NCBI RefSeq assembly: GCF_024170225.1
Contig: NZ_JALJXU010000005.1
Location: forward strand, 100,722-164,721
Direction of reading: 5' to 3'
DNA: 64,000 bases
From: Streptococcus gallinaceus
Lineage (GTDB): Bacteria > Bacillota > Bacilli > Lactobacillales > Streptococcaceae
Every line of letters begins with the position of its first letter. The first letter of the stretch is position 1. A program made the position numbers and the translations under genes. The notes under the pieces were generated by a model. That model was not told the origin of the DNA. It was given only the letters and a program-made list of their open reading frames with translations, and did no database searches. Of this stretch, positions 56,024 to 64,000 are shown piece after piece.

Positions 56024-57703
56024 GTGGCAGATAATGTAGAAAATAAAGACACACAAGAATCCTCGTTTCGAGACCAGATTTTAAGAGATTTAGAACAATT
56101 GAAACAGGAACGTCTAGCACAACAACCGGCAGAAGAAACGAGTGTCTCAGTAGATGATTTGAGACGACGCTTTGATGTCAATCAAGTAGAAGTTACACCT
56201 GTTGAGGAAGCGGATTCGTCAATAGAAGTAACACAAGAAATTCCACTAGTAGATCAAGTTACCGAAACGATTTCGACAGAGGAAGTCGTCGAAGATGCGC
56301 CTGCTAAGGAAACTCAGATGCTTGATGGGGTATTTGTGGAGACGCAACCCTTGAATGAAGTTCCTCAACCAGAGGAGACACCTTTGGCACCTGTAGAAGA
56401 CCTAGATGCGACAGTTGTTCATCATTTTTCGATGGAAGAGCACAAGGAGCTTCTAGCAGAACATACCAATACCTTGGAAGAAACCATCGTTCCTACCGTT
56501 ACCGAAGAGGAAAACAAATCCACTCGTAAACATACGCGGAGCCGAGCATCAGTGAATCATCACCGGAAAAAACGAGAAAAAACAGCAACTCGTATCGTTA
56601 TGACCGTTATCGCGGTTGTATTACTTGCAGTTGCAGTGACAGGCGTAACAGGCTATACTTATGTAAAATCTAGCCTTGAGCCAATCAACACAAAAGCGAC
56701 AAAAACACTTCAGGTAGAGATTCCAGAAGGATCGACAACACTTGAAATCGGTAAGATTCTTGAAAAGAAACATCTGATTAAGAATGCTACTATCTTTAAT
56801 TACTATGCGAAGTTGAAGAGCTACAATAACTTCCAAAGTGGCTACTATAATTTGTCTCAGTCTATGTCTGTTGATGAATTGTCAAAAGCTCTACAAGAAA
56901 GCGGTACTGCAGCTCCACAAGAGCCGATTGCAGGTAAAATCTTGATTGTAGAAGGTTCGACGATTAAGCAAATTGCACAAGCAATCACTGACAATGTCAA
57001 CACAAAACAAAAAGACGACAAGACTAAATTCTCTTCAGATGAGTTCTTGAAACTAGTAGCTGACGAGGCTTTCATCAATAAAATGGTCGCTGCTTATCCA
57101 AAACTATTTGCTAATCTTCCAGCTGCAGATAGCGGAGTCATCTATCGCTTAGAAGGCTACCTCTTCCCAGCAACCTATGAGTACTCAGACTCGACAACCA
57201 TGGAGCAATTAGTTGAAAAAATGATTGTAGCTATGGACGAGCGTTTGCAACCTTATTATGACCAATTGGCAGCAAAAGGTCTGGATGTGAATTCACTCCT
57301 TACAATGGCTTCATTGGTTGAGAAGGAAGGTTCGACAGATGAAGACCGCCGTACCATTGCAGGTGTTTTCTATAATCGTATCAATGCAGGCATGCCACTT
57401 CAGTCTAACATTGCTATCCTTTATGCGATGGGCAAATTGGGTGAAAAGACAACCCTAGCAGAAGATGCAGCTGTTGACACAAGTATTGATTCACCTTATA
57501 ATATTTATGCAAATACAGGCTTGATGCCTGGTCCAGTAGACAGCCCTAGCCAAGTGGCAATTGAAGCGACCTTCAATCCAAACAAAACAAATAACTATTA
57601 CTTTGTAGCGGATGTCAAAACTGGTACAGTTTACTATTCTGAAACCTTAGAACAACACGAACAAAATGTTGCAACATACGTGAACAGTCAGATTGGGAAC
57701 TAA
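56024..57703 (+). CDS. mltG: MltG, endolytic murein transglycosylase
   Basis: The 559-residue protein has a long acidic cytoplasmic part (1-180), which is a streptococcal feature. One membrane span follows (about 189-212, IVMTVIAVVLLAVAVTGVTGYTYV), then an extracellular YceG domain with a LysM-like segment and catalytic Glu in MASLVEKEGSTDEDR. It cuts nascent glycan strands and is tied to peripheral growth. It starts at GTG 56024, six bases after AAAGGAG; the upstream TTG frame is rejected. Confidence 0.93.
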   Translation: MADNVENKDTQESSFRDQILRDLEQLKQERLAQQPAEETSVSVDDLRRRFDVNQVEVTPVEEADSSIEVTQEIPLVDQVTETISTEEVVEDAPAKETQMLDGVFVETQPLNEVPQPEETPLAPVEDLDATVVHHFSMEEHKELLAEHTNTLEETIVPTVTEEENKSTRKHTRSRASVNHHRKKREKTATRIVMTVIAVVLLAVAVTGVTGYTYVKSSLEPINTKATKTLQVEIPEGSTTLEIGKILEKKHLIKNATIFNYYAKLKSYNNFQSGYYNLSQSMSVDELSKALQESGTAAPQEPIAGKILIVEGSTIKQIAQAITDNVNTKQKDDKTKFSSDEFLKLVADEAFINKMVAAYPKLFANLPAADSGVIYRLEGYLFPATYEYSDSTTMEQLVEKMIVAMDERLQPYYDQLAAKGLDVNSLLTMASLVEKEGSTDEDRRTIAGVFYNRINAGMPLQSNIAILYAMGKLGEKTTLAEDAAVDTSIDSPYNIYANTGLMPGPVDSPSQVAIEATFNPNKTNNYYFVADVKTGTVYYSETLEQHEQNVATYVNSQIGN

Positions 57704-57713
57704 AATTGATTAG

Positions 57714-57750
57714 AACAAGGTTATGTGGGTTTCCCGCATAATTTTGTTTT
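57714..57750 (+). terminator. Terminator after mltG
   Basis: AACAAGGTTATGTGGG pairs with CCCGCATAATTTTGTT around TTT, followed by TT. The stem is long and mostly paired. Confidence 0.78.
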
Positions 57751-57775
57751 CACAAAATAGAGAGAAGGAAATAAC

Positions 57776-58258
57776 ATGGCAGAAAAAACATATCCAATGA
57801 CGTTGGAAGAAAAATTGAAATTAGAACAAGAATTGGAAGACTTAAAATTAGTTCGTCGTCCAGAAATCGTAGAACGCATCAAAATTGCACGTTCATACGG
57901 AGACTTGTCAGAAAACAGTGAGTACGAAGCAGCAAAAGATGAACAAGCTTTTGTAGAAGGTCAAATTTCAACTTTGGAAACAAAAATCCGCTACGCAGAA
58001 ATCGTTGATAGCGATGCTGTTGCAAAAGATGAAGTGGCGATTGGTAAAACAGTAACGGTTCAAGAAGTTGGCGAAACGGATGAAGAAGTCTACCACATCG
58101 TCGGTGCAGCTGGAGCGGATGCTTTTGCCAATAAAGTATCAAACGAAAGCCCAATTGGTCATGCCTTGATTGGTAAGAAAACAGGTGAAGTGGCAACTGT
58201 TCAGACACCTGCTGGCAGCTATGATATCAAAATCTTGAAAGTTGAAAAAACGAAGTAA
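57776..58258 (+). CDS. greA: GreA, transcript cleavage factor
   Basis: The 160-residue factor rescues backtracked RNA polymerase. The N-terminal coiled coil (about 10-75) carries the acidic tip in [20 protein letters not shown], and the C-terminal FKBP-like domain (about 85-158) ends [11 protein letters not shown]. The ribosome site is GAGAAGGAA. It is bounded by terminators on both sides. Confidence 0.96.
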   Translation: MAEKTYPMTLEEKLKLEQELEDLKLVRRPEIVERIKIARSYGDLSENSEYEAAKDEQAFVEGQISTLETKIRYAEIVDSDAVAKDEVAIGKTVTVQEVGETDEEVYHIVGAAGADAFANKVSNESPIGHALIGKKTGEVATVQTPAGSYDIKILKVEKTK

Positions 58259-58278
58259 TAGCTCGTTTTATGACAATA

Positions 58279-58316
58279 AAAAAGAATCCAGGAGTGTTCG
58301 TCCTGGATTCTTTTTG
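58279..58316. terminator. Terminator after greA
   Basis: A perfect 15-bp stem AAAAAGAATCCAGGA / TCCTGGATTCTTTTT with loop GTGTTCG; usable from both sides. Confidence 0.9.
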
Positions 58317-58321
58317 GTTTG

Positions 58322-58349
58322 AAAAGAGACTAGGAAGCTATCCTAGTCC
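58322..58349 (-). terminator. Terminator after yidC
   Basis: GACTAGGA (58328-58335) pairs with TCCTAGTC (58341-58348); read leftward it is followed by TCTTTTC. Confidence 0.65.
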
Positions 58350-58357
58350 ATTTCCCT

Positions 58358-59269
58358 TTATTTTGAACGTTGTTTTCCAGCGTTACGTCTGTCTTTTTTT
58401 GATGTGATAATGGCAGAGCTTGCGGTTGGTGTCACGTCTTTTGCTTTTGATGGTGTTGGAGTTTTTGGAGGATTTTGAGCAAATTCTTCCTCAATCTGAG
58501 CACGGATTTTTGGTTTGATAATGAAAGTTGTCAAGACTTGTTGGATGATACCGAAGAGACCACCCACAACCCAGTAAAGAGTTACGCCTGCAGGAGCGCT
58601 GATGGAGAACATAACAATCATGATTGGATTAATAAAGAGCATGGAACGCATTTGCTTCTTTTGCTCCGCATCAAGTCCAACGGTCATTAGAAGAGATTGG
58701 AAAAGGTAGAGGACACCGGCAATTGCTACGAGAATCAGACTAGATTTTCCAAGGTTGATACCAAAGAAACTTGCTTCTGCGATACCATCTGTAAATTTCG
58801 CTGCGTAAAAAAGTGCTGTAAAGAATGGCATCTGAATGAGTATAGGCAAGCATCCCATACCACCCAACATGCTGACACCGAGCTCTTTATGAGCGGCCAT
58901 GTATTCTTGTTGAGCAGCCAGTTGTTCTTCCTGAGTAGCGGCATTACGCATGCGTTCTTGGATAGGATCCAAAATTGGCTTCAAATAGCGCATTTTTTCA
59001 GATTGGTAGCTGGCTTTATAAGATTGGTAAATTCCTAATGGTAAAATCAAGGTACGCACGAGGAGAGTTACGATAATGATAGCTAGTCCAAAACCAAGTC
59101 CTTGGTTAACCGCGAAGAACTTGATTAAGTGGCTCATTGGCTCAACTAAAAACTTGTAGACCCAACCTTCACCAGTTGGAACGCCATTTTTCTGCTGCAC
59201 ACAGCCAGATAGAAATAGTAACATGGATAGGGCTAAGCCCGATAAGAATAAACGTTTAGATTGTTTCAC
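58358..59269 (-). CDS. yidC: YidC/OxaA-type membrane protein insertase
   Basis: The 303-residue lipoprotein inserts membrane proteins alone or with SecYEG. The signal peptide ends in the lipobox LSGC (Cys22). Five membrane spans follow, the first at about 55-80, with a cytoplasmic hairpin (KMRYLKPILDPIQERMRN) and the conserved positively charged groove arginine region. The basic C-terminal tail ends DRRNAGKQRSK, similar to the ribosome-binding tail of YidC2 proteins. Whether it is YidC1 or YidC2 is not settled. Confidence 0.92.
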   Translation of the reverse strand: MKQSKRLFLSGLALSMLLFLSGCVQQKNGVPTGEGWVYKFLVEPMSHLIKFFAVNQGLGFGLAIIIVTLLVRTLILPLGIYQSYKASYQSEKMRYLKPILDPIQERMRNAATQEEQLAAQQEYMAAHKELGVSMLGGMGCLPILIQMPFFTALFYAAKFTDGIAEASFFGINLGKSSLILVAIAGVLYLFQSLLMTVGLDAEQKKQMRSMLFINPIMIVMFSISAPAGVTLYWVVGGLFGIIQQVLTTFIIKPKIRAQIEEEFAQNPPKTPTPSKAKDVTPTASSAIITSKKDRRNAGKQRSK

Positions 59270-59341
59270 TTTTCTTTTCCTTTTTTGTCAAGATACTCTC
59301 TATTTTACTGTTTTTGAGAAAAATATACAAGTTAAAGATGA

Positions 59342-59617
59342 TTATTGTACCTTAAAATCAGAGTAATCAGGAAAGTTAGACAATTGAACGTCTAGGTAGG
59401 TGACCTTGGACATGCGAGAGGGTCCTTTGCGGATTTCTTGGATGAACTGGCTGATCTTTTCCGATTGTTCAGACTGAGCAAGGATAGTGACAGTTCCGTC
59501 CTCGTTGTTCCAGACTCGCCCGTAGATGTCCCCTAATTCGGAGGCTAAAAATTGGACAGACCAACGAAAACCCACGCCTTGTACCCGCCCTGATGCAACC
59601 ATTTTTATCTTGTGCAT
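59342..59617 (-). CDS. acyP: Acylphosphatase
   Basis: The 91-residue enzyme hydrolyses acyl phosphates. The catalytic loop GRVQGVGFRWSVQFLA contains the essential Arg, and VWNNEDGTVTILAQ supplies the Asn-containing strand. The start at 59617 follows AAGAAGGTCTGG; a longer frame adding 12 residues lacks family support. Its promoter overlaps that of the divergent RNA methyltransferase gene. Confidence 0.92.
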   Translation of the reverse strand: MHKIKMVASGRVQGVGFRWSVQFLASELGDIYGRVWNNEDGTVTILAQSEQSEKISQFIQEIRKGPSRMSKVTYLDVQLSNFPDYSDFKVQ

Positions 59618-59637
59618 GGTCCAGACCTTCTTTCTTT

Positions 59638-59666
59638 TTGACAAGTATTTCACTTTATTATATCAT
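59638..59666 (+). promoter_or_regulatory. Promoter of the RNA methyltransferase gene, overlapping the acyP promoter
   Basis: Rightward: TTGACA (59638-59643), 17 bases, TATCAT (59661-59666). Leftward: TGATATAAT places an acyP -10 at 59662-59657. The two -10 elements share bases, so only one polymerase can open the site at a time. Confidence 0.7.
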
Positions 59667-59695
59667 GGGAAATAGTCAAAGAAAAAGAGGAAACT

Positions 59696-60436
59696 ATGGA
59701 AGTTATACGGTCAAAGGCCAATCAGTTGGTCAAACAAACCAAGAAATTACATCAGAAAAAATACCGCAAGGAATCGTATTTGATAGAGGGTTGGCATTTG
59801 TTGGATGAGGCCCTTGCAAGTGGTGCCATCATTGAGCGAATTTTTGTACTAGAAGAATTTGCGGAAAAGGTAGCAGGGCTAGGATCGGTCGTTTTTGTCA
59901 CTCGTGAGATTTTGATCGAATTGGCAGATAGTCAGACTCCTCAAGGAGTCGTTGCACAGATTGCACTTCCTAAGCAGGATTTACCGGCAAATTTATCTGG
60001 GAAGTACCTCTTTTTAGAAGATGTGCAAGACCCAGGAAATGTGGGAACTATGATTCGCACAGCGGATGCTGCAGGGCTAGATGCGGTTTTTATCTCAGAC
60101 AAATCTGCTGATATTTATAACTTAAAAGTGCTACGCTCCATGCAAGGAAGTCATTTTCACTTGCCGATTTACCGGGTAGCAAGAGGTCAGCTCCTTGATT
60201 TATGTAAGGAAAATCAAGTACCTGTTTTGGCGACGACCCTTTCAAAAGATTCAGTAGACTACAAACAGGTGACTGTACCCAATGAATTTCTCTTGGTCAT
60301 GGGAAATGAAGGGCAAGGGATTTCTCATGAAATGATTCAGAAAGCAGACCAATTGGTTCATATCACCATGCCTGGTCAAGCAGAAAGTTTAAACGTTGCT
60401 GTAGCAGCCGGAATCTTACTGTTTAGCTTTATTTAA
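59696..60436 (+). CDS. TrmH/SpoU-family RNA 2'-O-methyltransferase
   Basis: The 246-residue enzyme has an N-terminal RNA-binding domain (1-95) and a knotted SPOUT domain. SPOUT motifs are LEDVQDPGNVGTMIRTADAAG (motif 1), LVMGNEGQGIS (motif 2) and MPGQAESLNVAVAAGI (motif 3). It transfers a methyl group from SAM to a ribose in rRNA or tRNA; the position cannot be told from sequence. Confidence 0.9.
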   Translation: MEVIRSKANQLVKQTKKLHQKKYRKESYLIEGWHLLDEALASGAIIERIFVLEEFAEKVAGLGSVVFVTREILIELADSQTPQGVVAQIALPKQDLPANLSGKYLFLEDVQDPGNVGTMIRTADAAGLDAVFISDKSADIYNLKVLRSMQGSHFHLPIYRVARGQLLDLCKENQVPVLATTLSKDSVDYKQVTVPNEFLLVMGNEGQGISHEMIQKADQLVHITMPGQAESLNVAVAAGILLFSFI

Positions 60437-60484
60437 GGTGATGATGTTAAAATGTGGTATAATAGGAATCAAAGGAGGCAGCTT

Positions 60485-60973
60485 ATGACTTCTTATAAGA
60501 AAGATCCAGAATATATGGAGCATGTGGGGCAGTTGCTGGCTTCACCAAAGGTGCAGAAGCTAGTAGACATTACCCATCACTATTATTCCAATCGATTGGA
60601 GCATTCCATCAATGTATCCTATACCAGTTATCGATTAGCTAAAAAATTCGGTTGGGATGCTCGGTCGGCCGCACGTGGAGGTCTCCTCCATGATTTATTT
60701 TACTATGACTGGCGCGACCAAAAGTTTGCCAAGAGTCATGCCTGGGTTCATCCGCGTATTGCCCTGCGAAATGCAAAGAAGCTGACGAATATCAATCCAG
60801 TTGAAGAGGATATTATTGTCAAACACATGTTTGGAGCAACCATTGCGCCACCGCGTTACAAAGAGTCTTGGATTGTGACCTGTGTGGACAAGTATTGGGC
60901 AGTTCGTGAAGCGACCTTGCCCTTGCAGCATCGGTTTAAGCGAAGAAAACCAAGACATTTGAAATTACCATAA
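60485..60973 (+). CDS. HD-domain hydrolase
   Basis: The 162-residue protein has a metal-dependent HD phosphohydrolase domain: His in RLEHSINVS, the HD pair in RGGLLHDLFYYDW, and a later Asp in TCVDKYWAV. Substrate may be a nucleotide or phospho-compound; the family is broad. The start at 60485 follows AAAGGAGGCAGC. It lies between an RNA methyltransferase and a Bax-inhibitor-like gene, 19 bases before the latter. Confidence 0.82.
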   Translation: MTSYKKDPEYMEHVGQLLASPKVQKLVDITHHYYSNRLEHSINVSYTSYRLAKKFGWDARSAARGGLLHDLFYYDWRDQKFAKSHAWVHPRIALRNAKKLTNINPVEEDIIVKHMFGATIAPPRYKESWIVTCVDKYWAVREATLPLQHRFKRRKPRHLKLP

Positions 60974-60992
60974 GAAGAATAGGGAGATAGAA

Positions 60993-61691
60993 ATGAACGA
61001 TAATCCATTTGTTATTAATCAGGTCGACACAGTTGGTCTCAATCGCTTTTTTGCCAAAATTTATGGCTTTGTAGCAGCCGGTATCGGGTTGTCAGCTGTG
61101 ACATCGTTTTTGGCCCTGACCGTTTTTAGACAAGCGACCATCAACCTCTTGGTTGGTGGTGGGTCAGGCTTCATCATGATTTTGATGCTAGCTGAGATTG
61201 GTCTTGTATTTGCAGCGTCAGCTATGGCTGCTAAAAATAGTCCAGCAGCACTACCTATGTTTTTAGGCTATTCGGTGCTCAATGGGGTAACCATTAGCTT
61301 TGTGCTCATGCTTTATACTCAGACTGCGGTATTTAATGCCTTTTTATCCTCAGCGCTTATGTTTGTGGTTATGGCCGTGATTGGGGCAACGACCAAAAAA
61401 GATTTATCAGCCATGGGGCAAGCCTTACGCGCAGCTTTGTGGGGAGTGATTATTGCTAGTCTGGTCAATATCTTCCTTGGAAGTTCAGGAATGAGCTTCA
61501 TGATTTCAATCGTTTCTGTCTTGATTTTTGCAGGATTGATTGCTTATGACAATCAGCGTATTCGCTATGTTTTTGAAGAAACAAACGGTCAAGTTGGGCA
61601 AGGTTGGGTCGTATCAATGGCCTTGCAGCTCTATCTGGACTTTATTAACTTGTTCTTGAACCTCCTCCGTATCTTTGGTTCAAGAGACTAA
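60993..61691 (+). CDS. Bax inhibitor-1/YccA family membrane protein
   Basis: The 232-residue protein has seven hydrophobic segments starting at about residue 25 and the family C-terminal part VLIFAGLIAYDNQRIRYVFEE, with its conserved Asp pair region. BI-1 relatives are pH-sensitive calcium leak channels or protease modulators. It is cotranscribed with the HD-domain gene and ends at a terminator. Confidence 0.88.
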   Translation: MNDNPFVINQVDTVGLNRFFAKIYGFVAAGIGLSAVTSFLALTVFRQATINLLVGGGSGFIMILMLAEIGLVFAASAMAAKNSPAALPMFLGYSVLNGVTISFVLMLYTQTAVFNAFLSSALMFVVMAVIGATTKKDLSAMGQALRAALWGVIIASLVNIFLGSSGMSFMISIVSVLIFAGLIAYDNQRIRYVFEETNGQVGQGWVVSMALQLYLDFINLFLNLLRIFGSRD

Positions 61692-61703
61692 ATACAATCT
61701 AAA

Positions 61704-61735
61704 AAGCTTCCTTGGATACCAGGGGAGCTTGTTTC
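61704..61735 (+). terminator. Terminator after the Bax-inhibitor-like gene
   Basis: AAGCTTCCTTGG (61704-61715) pairs with CCAGGGGAGCTT (61719-61730), followed by GTTTC. The T tract is weak. Confidence 0.6.
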
Positions 61736-61834
61736 ATTTTCTTACCAAGCCCGTAACTTTCATCTTGAGTCATTTTACTATATACTATACTAAAAGTAAG
61801 AAATAGAAATAAAAATAGAAATAAAGGGGGAAGT

Positions 61835-63439
61835 ATGGATTTAAATATTGTCTTAATCTTGAGTAGTTTTGTTGTATTATCGTCTATTTTTTTAAATAAG
61901 TTTTCAAATAAGGTGGGGATTCCCACGTTGATTTTTTTCTTAGGAGTGGGAATTTTCTTTACTCACCCGAGTGGTTTGAATATCCATTTTGCGAATTATT
62001 TGCTGACGGAGAAGATAGCTTCGATTTGTTTGATTTTTATTATTTTTTATGGTGGATTTGGAACGCGTTGGGAAGAGGCAAAAAAAGTTGTTCAGCCAGC
62101 CATCGTATTATCAACTTTTGGAGCTGTTTTGACAGCTGCTAGTGTGACTTTGTTTTGTCATTTTATCTTGCATTTTGGTTTACTAGAGAGTTTTCTCATG
62201 GGAAGTGTGATATCGTCTACGGATGCGGCGTCGGTTTTCTCTATTATTCGTTCGCGGCGATTAAGTCTGAAATATCGAACATCATCTCTTCTGGAAATAG
62301 AAAGCGGATCCAACGATCCCGCGTCCTATCTTTTGACGATTATAGCGATCGGTCTCTTGAACAAGGACATGTCTCAGAGTCAAGTGATTGTGAGTGTTTT
62401 TAGTCAAATTATTTTTGGTCTGCTGTTTGGTTTTTTAGCGTTTAAAATCTGTAAGTTGTTTTTGACAAAAATTAAGATAGCTGAGGGCTTTGATATTATT
62501 TTGATTTTTGCGATTAGTATTTTGACCTTCAGTGCGACATCCTATATCAATGGGAACGGCTATCTTGCAGTTTATCTGTATGGCATCCTTCTTGGAAATA
62601 GTAAGATGAAGAATAAAGTTGCTCTTGTCTATTTTTACGATGCCTTTACGAATCTCATGCAGATTGCTCTCTTTTTTACATTAGGATTTTTATCCGATTT
62701 TCACTTGATTGTGAAAAATATGCCGATTGCTTTTCTGATTTTTCTCTTTTTAACATTTATTGCTCGCCCTCTGGTGGTCGAAGGAGCAATGGCTTTTTTC
62801 AAACCCAAAATGGCGCAAAAGGCGGTCATATCTGTAGCTGGTCTAAGGGGAGCAGCTTCGATTGTTTTTGCGATTATGGCACGTAATCAGATTGTTGGAA
62901 CTACTCAATTGGATATTTTCCATGTTACTTTTGGTATTGTTCTTCTGTCTATTTTGATTCAAGGGAGTTTGCTTCCATTTGTATCAACCAAATTGGATAT
63001 GATTGACCTTCTTCAAGATCCCCTCAAATCGTTTACGGACTATTCTAATGAAACTCCTATTGAATTTATAACTTTTGTTGTGGATGGGGATCATTTTTGG
63101 AAAGACAAGAAATTAGAGGAAATGGATATTAGTCGTGCCCTGTTAGTCGTTTTCATCAATCGTAACGGAGAGCGCATATTACCAAATGGGAAAACCGTTA
63201 TCCGAGAAGGAGATAAGATTGTTTGTATTGCCAAATCCTTTACTCAAGGGAGTGACATCCATATCAATGAAGTGAAAATTGAAGAAGACAATGCACATAT
63301 TGGTACAAAACTGAAGGATTTTGAAAAAGAAATGTTGGTTATTCTCATCAATCGTGGTGGCAAGTACATTATCCCCCGAGGAGATAACAAATTGTTAGCC
63401 GGGGATAAGGTCCTGTATTTAGAAAGTGCTAATTTATAA
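61835..63439 (+). CDS. Cation/proton antiporter, NhaP2-like CPA1 type
   Basis: The 534-residue protein has about 12 membrane spans (1-385) with the transport-site segments SSTDAASVFSI and ESGSNDPASYLL, whose Asp residues carry cations. A C-terminal cytoplasmic part (about 400-534) holds two TrkA_C/RCK_C-like repeats (EMDISRALLVVFINRNGERILPNG and FEKEMLVILINRGGKYIIPRG), typical of potassium/proton antiporters. Potassium is the likely ion, though sodium is not excluded. An IS3-family element lies immediately downstream. Confidence 0.88.
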   Translation: MDLNIVLILSSFVVLSSIFLNKFSNKVGIPTLIFFLGVGIFFTHPSGLNIHFANYLLTEKIASICLIFIIFYGGFGTRWEEAKKVVQPAIVLSTFGAVLTAASVTLFCHFILHFGLLESFLMGSVISSTDAASVFSIIRSRRLSLKYRTSSLLEIESGSNDPASYLLTIIAIGLLNKDMSQSQVIVSVFSQIIFGLLFGFLAFKICKLFLTKIKIAEGFDIILIFAISILTFSATSYINGNGYLAVYLYGILLGNSKMKNKVALVYFYDAFTNLMQIALFFTLGFLSDFHLIVKNMPIAFLIFLFLTFIARPLVVEGAMAFFKPKMAQKAVISVAGLRGAASIVFAIMARNQIVGTTQLDIFHVTFGIVLLSILIQGSLLPFVSTKLDMIDLLQDPLKSFTDYSNETPIEFITFVVDGDHFWKDKKLEEMDISRALLVVFINRNGERILPNGKTVIREGDKIVCIAKSFTQGSDIHINEVKIEEDNAHIGTKLKDFEKEMLVILINRGGKYIIPRGDNKLLAGDKVLYLESANL

Positions 63440-63443
63440 AAAG

Positions 63444-63463
63444 AAAAAGAACCCTCTGGCGGG
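63444..63463 (+). terminator. Left half of a terminator, apparently split by the IS element
   Basis: AAAAAGAACCC, loop TCTGGC and GGG form the start of a terminator hairpin whose expected right arm (TTCTTTTT) is missing. The sequence switches instead to ATTGAACTGCC of the IS end. Confidence 0.45.
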
Positions 63464-63471
63464 ATTGAACT

Positions 63472-63517
63472 GCCCCCCATTCGTTAGATTTCTTGTCTAA
63501 CGAATGGGGGGCTTTTT
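63472..63517 (+). terminator. Strong hairpin terminator at the IS left end
   Basis: GCCCCCCATTCGTTAGA (63472-63488) and its exact complement (63496-63512) form a 17-bp stem with a 7-base loop, followed by TTTTT. It would stop transcription entering the IS from the antiporter gene and lies eight bases before the OrfA ATG. Confidence 0.85.
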
Positions 63518-63519
63518 CT

Positions 63520-64000
63520 ATGAAATTAAGTTATGAAGATAAGATTCAACTCTATCAATTAAGACAAGAAGGCTATTCAATTCCCTACTTGTCTAAAATG
63601 TTCGATGTTAGGGAATCTACTATTAAATATATGCTTCGGCTAATGAAACGCTATGGCTTAGACATTGTTAAAAAAGGGAAAAATACCCACTATTCTCCTT
63701 TACTGAAAAAGGAAATGATTGATAAAGTTTTATTGGATGGTCAATCTATATTATCGGTCTCTCTTGATTATGCCCTCCCCAATAGGGGAACCCTGTCCAA
63801 TTGGCTTTCCCAATACAAGAAAAGTGGTTATACTATTGTTGAGAAAGCAAGAGGGAAACCACCAAAGATGGGACGTAAACCAAAGAAAACATGGGAGGAA
63901 ATGACTGAATTAGAGCGTCTTCAGGAAGAAAACGAGCGTTTAAGAACGGAGGTGGCCTATCTAAAAAAGTTGAGAGAACTTCGATTGAGGGACGAAGTAG
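63520..64000 (+). CDS. IS3-family transposase OrfA (partial at window edge)
   Basis: The first 160 codons are present and uninterrupted. Two helix-turn-helix units are visible: [20 protein letters not shown]...[14 protein letters not shown] (1-50) and [31 protein letters not shown] (about 74-104). A leucine-zipper segment follows, [20 protein letters not shown] (about 131-150), typical of IS150/IS861-group OrfA. In this family OrfB is made by frameshifting to give the active OrfAB transposase. No ribosome site lies between the hairpin and the ATG, consistent with low expression. Confidence 0.9.
   Translation, partial: MKLSYEDKIQLYQLRQEGYSIPYLSKMFDVRESTIKYMLRLMKRYGLDIVKKGKNTHYSPLLKKEMIDKVLLDGQSILSVSLDYALPNRGTLSNWLSQYKKSGYTIVEKARGKPPKMGRKPKKTWEEMTELERLQEENERLRTEVAYLKKLRELRLRDEV

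Larger units (their letters stand above)
63466..64000 (+). mobile_element. IS3-family insertion sequence, left end (continues past window)
   Basis: The element's left end is placed at about 63466 (TGAACTGCCCCCC) just before a 17-bp hairpin; the exact terminus is inferred. It carries an intact OrfA reading frame from 63520. The remainder, including OrfB and the right inverted repeat, is outside the window. Confidence 0.8.

Noticed and set aside
58697..59038. 113-codon plus-strand frame inside yidC
   Set aside because: Antisense to YidC transmembrane codons, without promoter or ribosome site.

Overview
The window is a stretch of a low-GC Firmicute chromosome that is almost certainly Streptococcus. 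Streptococcal markers are the rsmH-ftsL-pbp2X-mraY cell-division block, clpL under CtsR boxes, the gnd-ritR pair, the DUF4059-trxB pair and the murC-GNAT-mltG-greA order. Protein wording and a small palindromic repeat fit S. suis or a close relative, but the species is an inference. There are no rRNA or tRNA genes, prophage or CRISPR arrays; one IS3-family element enters at the right edge.

Layout. 1-3.4 kb: divergent dihydroxyacetone kinase locus (dhaKLM leftward, dhaS-dhaQ rightward) sharing a DhaS operator. 3.4-5.9 kb: clpL with four CtsR-type boxes and an untracked 32-codon leader ORF. 6.1-10.4 kb: beta-glucoside operon licT-bglP-bglA behind an RNA antiterminator/terminator. 10.8-11.8 kb: PadR-DUF2812 pair with two operator palindromes. 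12-18 kb: yebC and a five-gene peptide-type ABC importer. 18.1-19.9 kb: adenosine deaminase and a class I glutamine amidotransferase. 20-24.2 kb: methionine uptake operon metQ-M20 peptidase-metN-metP. 24.2-29.3 kb: aldo/keto reductase, then glyQ-oxidoreductase-glyS behind a glycine T-box, then a DUF896 gene. 29.4-32.2 kb (leftward): potassium uptake ktrA and a frameshifted ktrB, then an Xre-DUF3278 module.

32.4-37 kb: rsmH-ftsL-pbp2X-mraY for division-site peptidoglycan synthesis. 37-43.7 kb: DEAD-box helicase, trxB, ArsR/CDF metal efflux, yceD, gnd and an atypical orphan response regulator (RitR type). 43.9-49.7 kb: AI-2E family membrane protein, then nrdR-dnaB-dnaI-nitroreductase-der. 49.8-58.3 kb: a damaged small gene, a SWIM/Snf2 helicase, an uncharacterised acidic/basic protein, murC, a GNAT acetyltransferase, mltG and greA. 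58.4-63.4 kb: yidC and acyP leftward; an RNA methyltransferase, HD-domain protein, Bax-inhibitor-like protein and a cation/proton antiporter rightward. 63.4-64 kb: the left end of an IS3-family element that appears to have split the antiporter's terminator.

No wholly new system is evident. The points most worth following are the clpL leader ORF embedded among CtsR boxes, the RitR homologue with Ser at the phosphoacceptor site, the apparently leaderless rsmH, the ktrB frameshift, and the Xre-DUF3278 module with paired palindromes of identical geometry.
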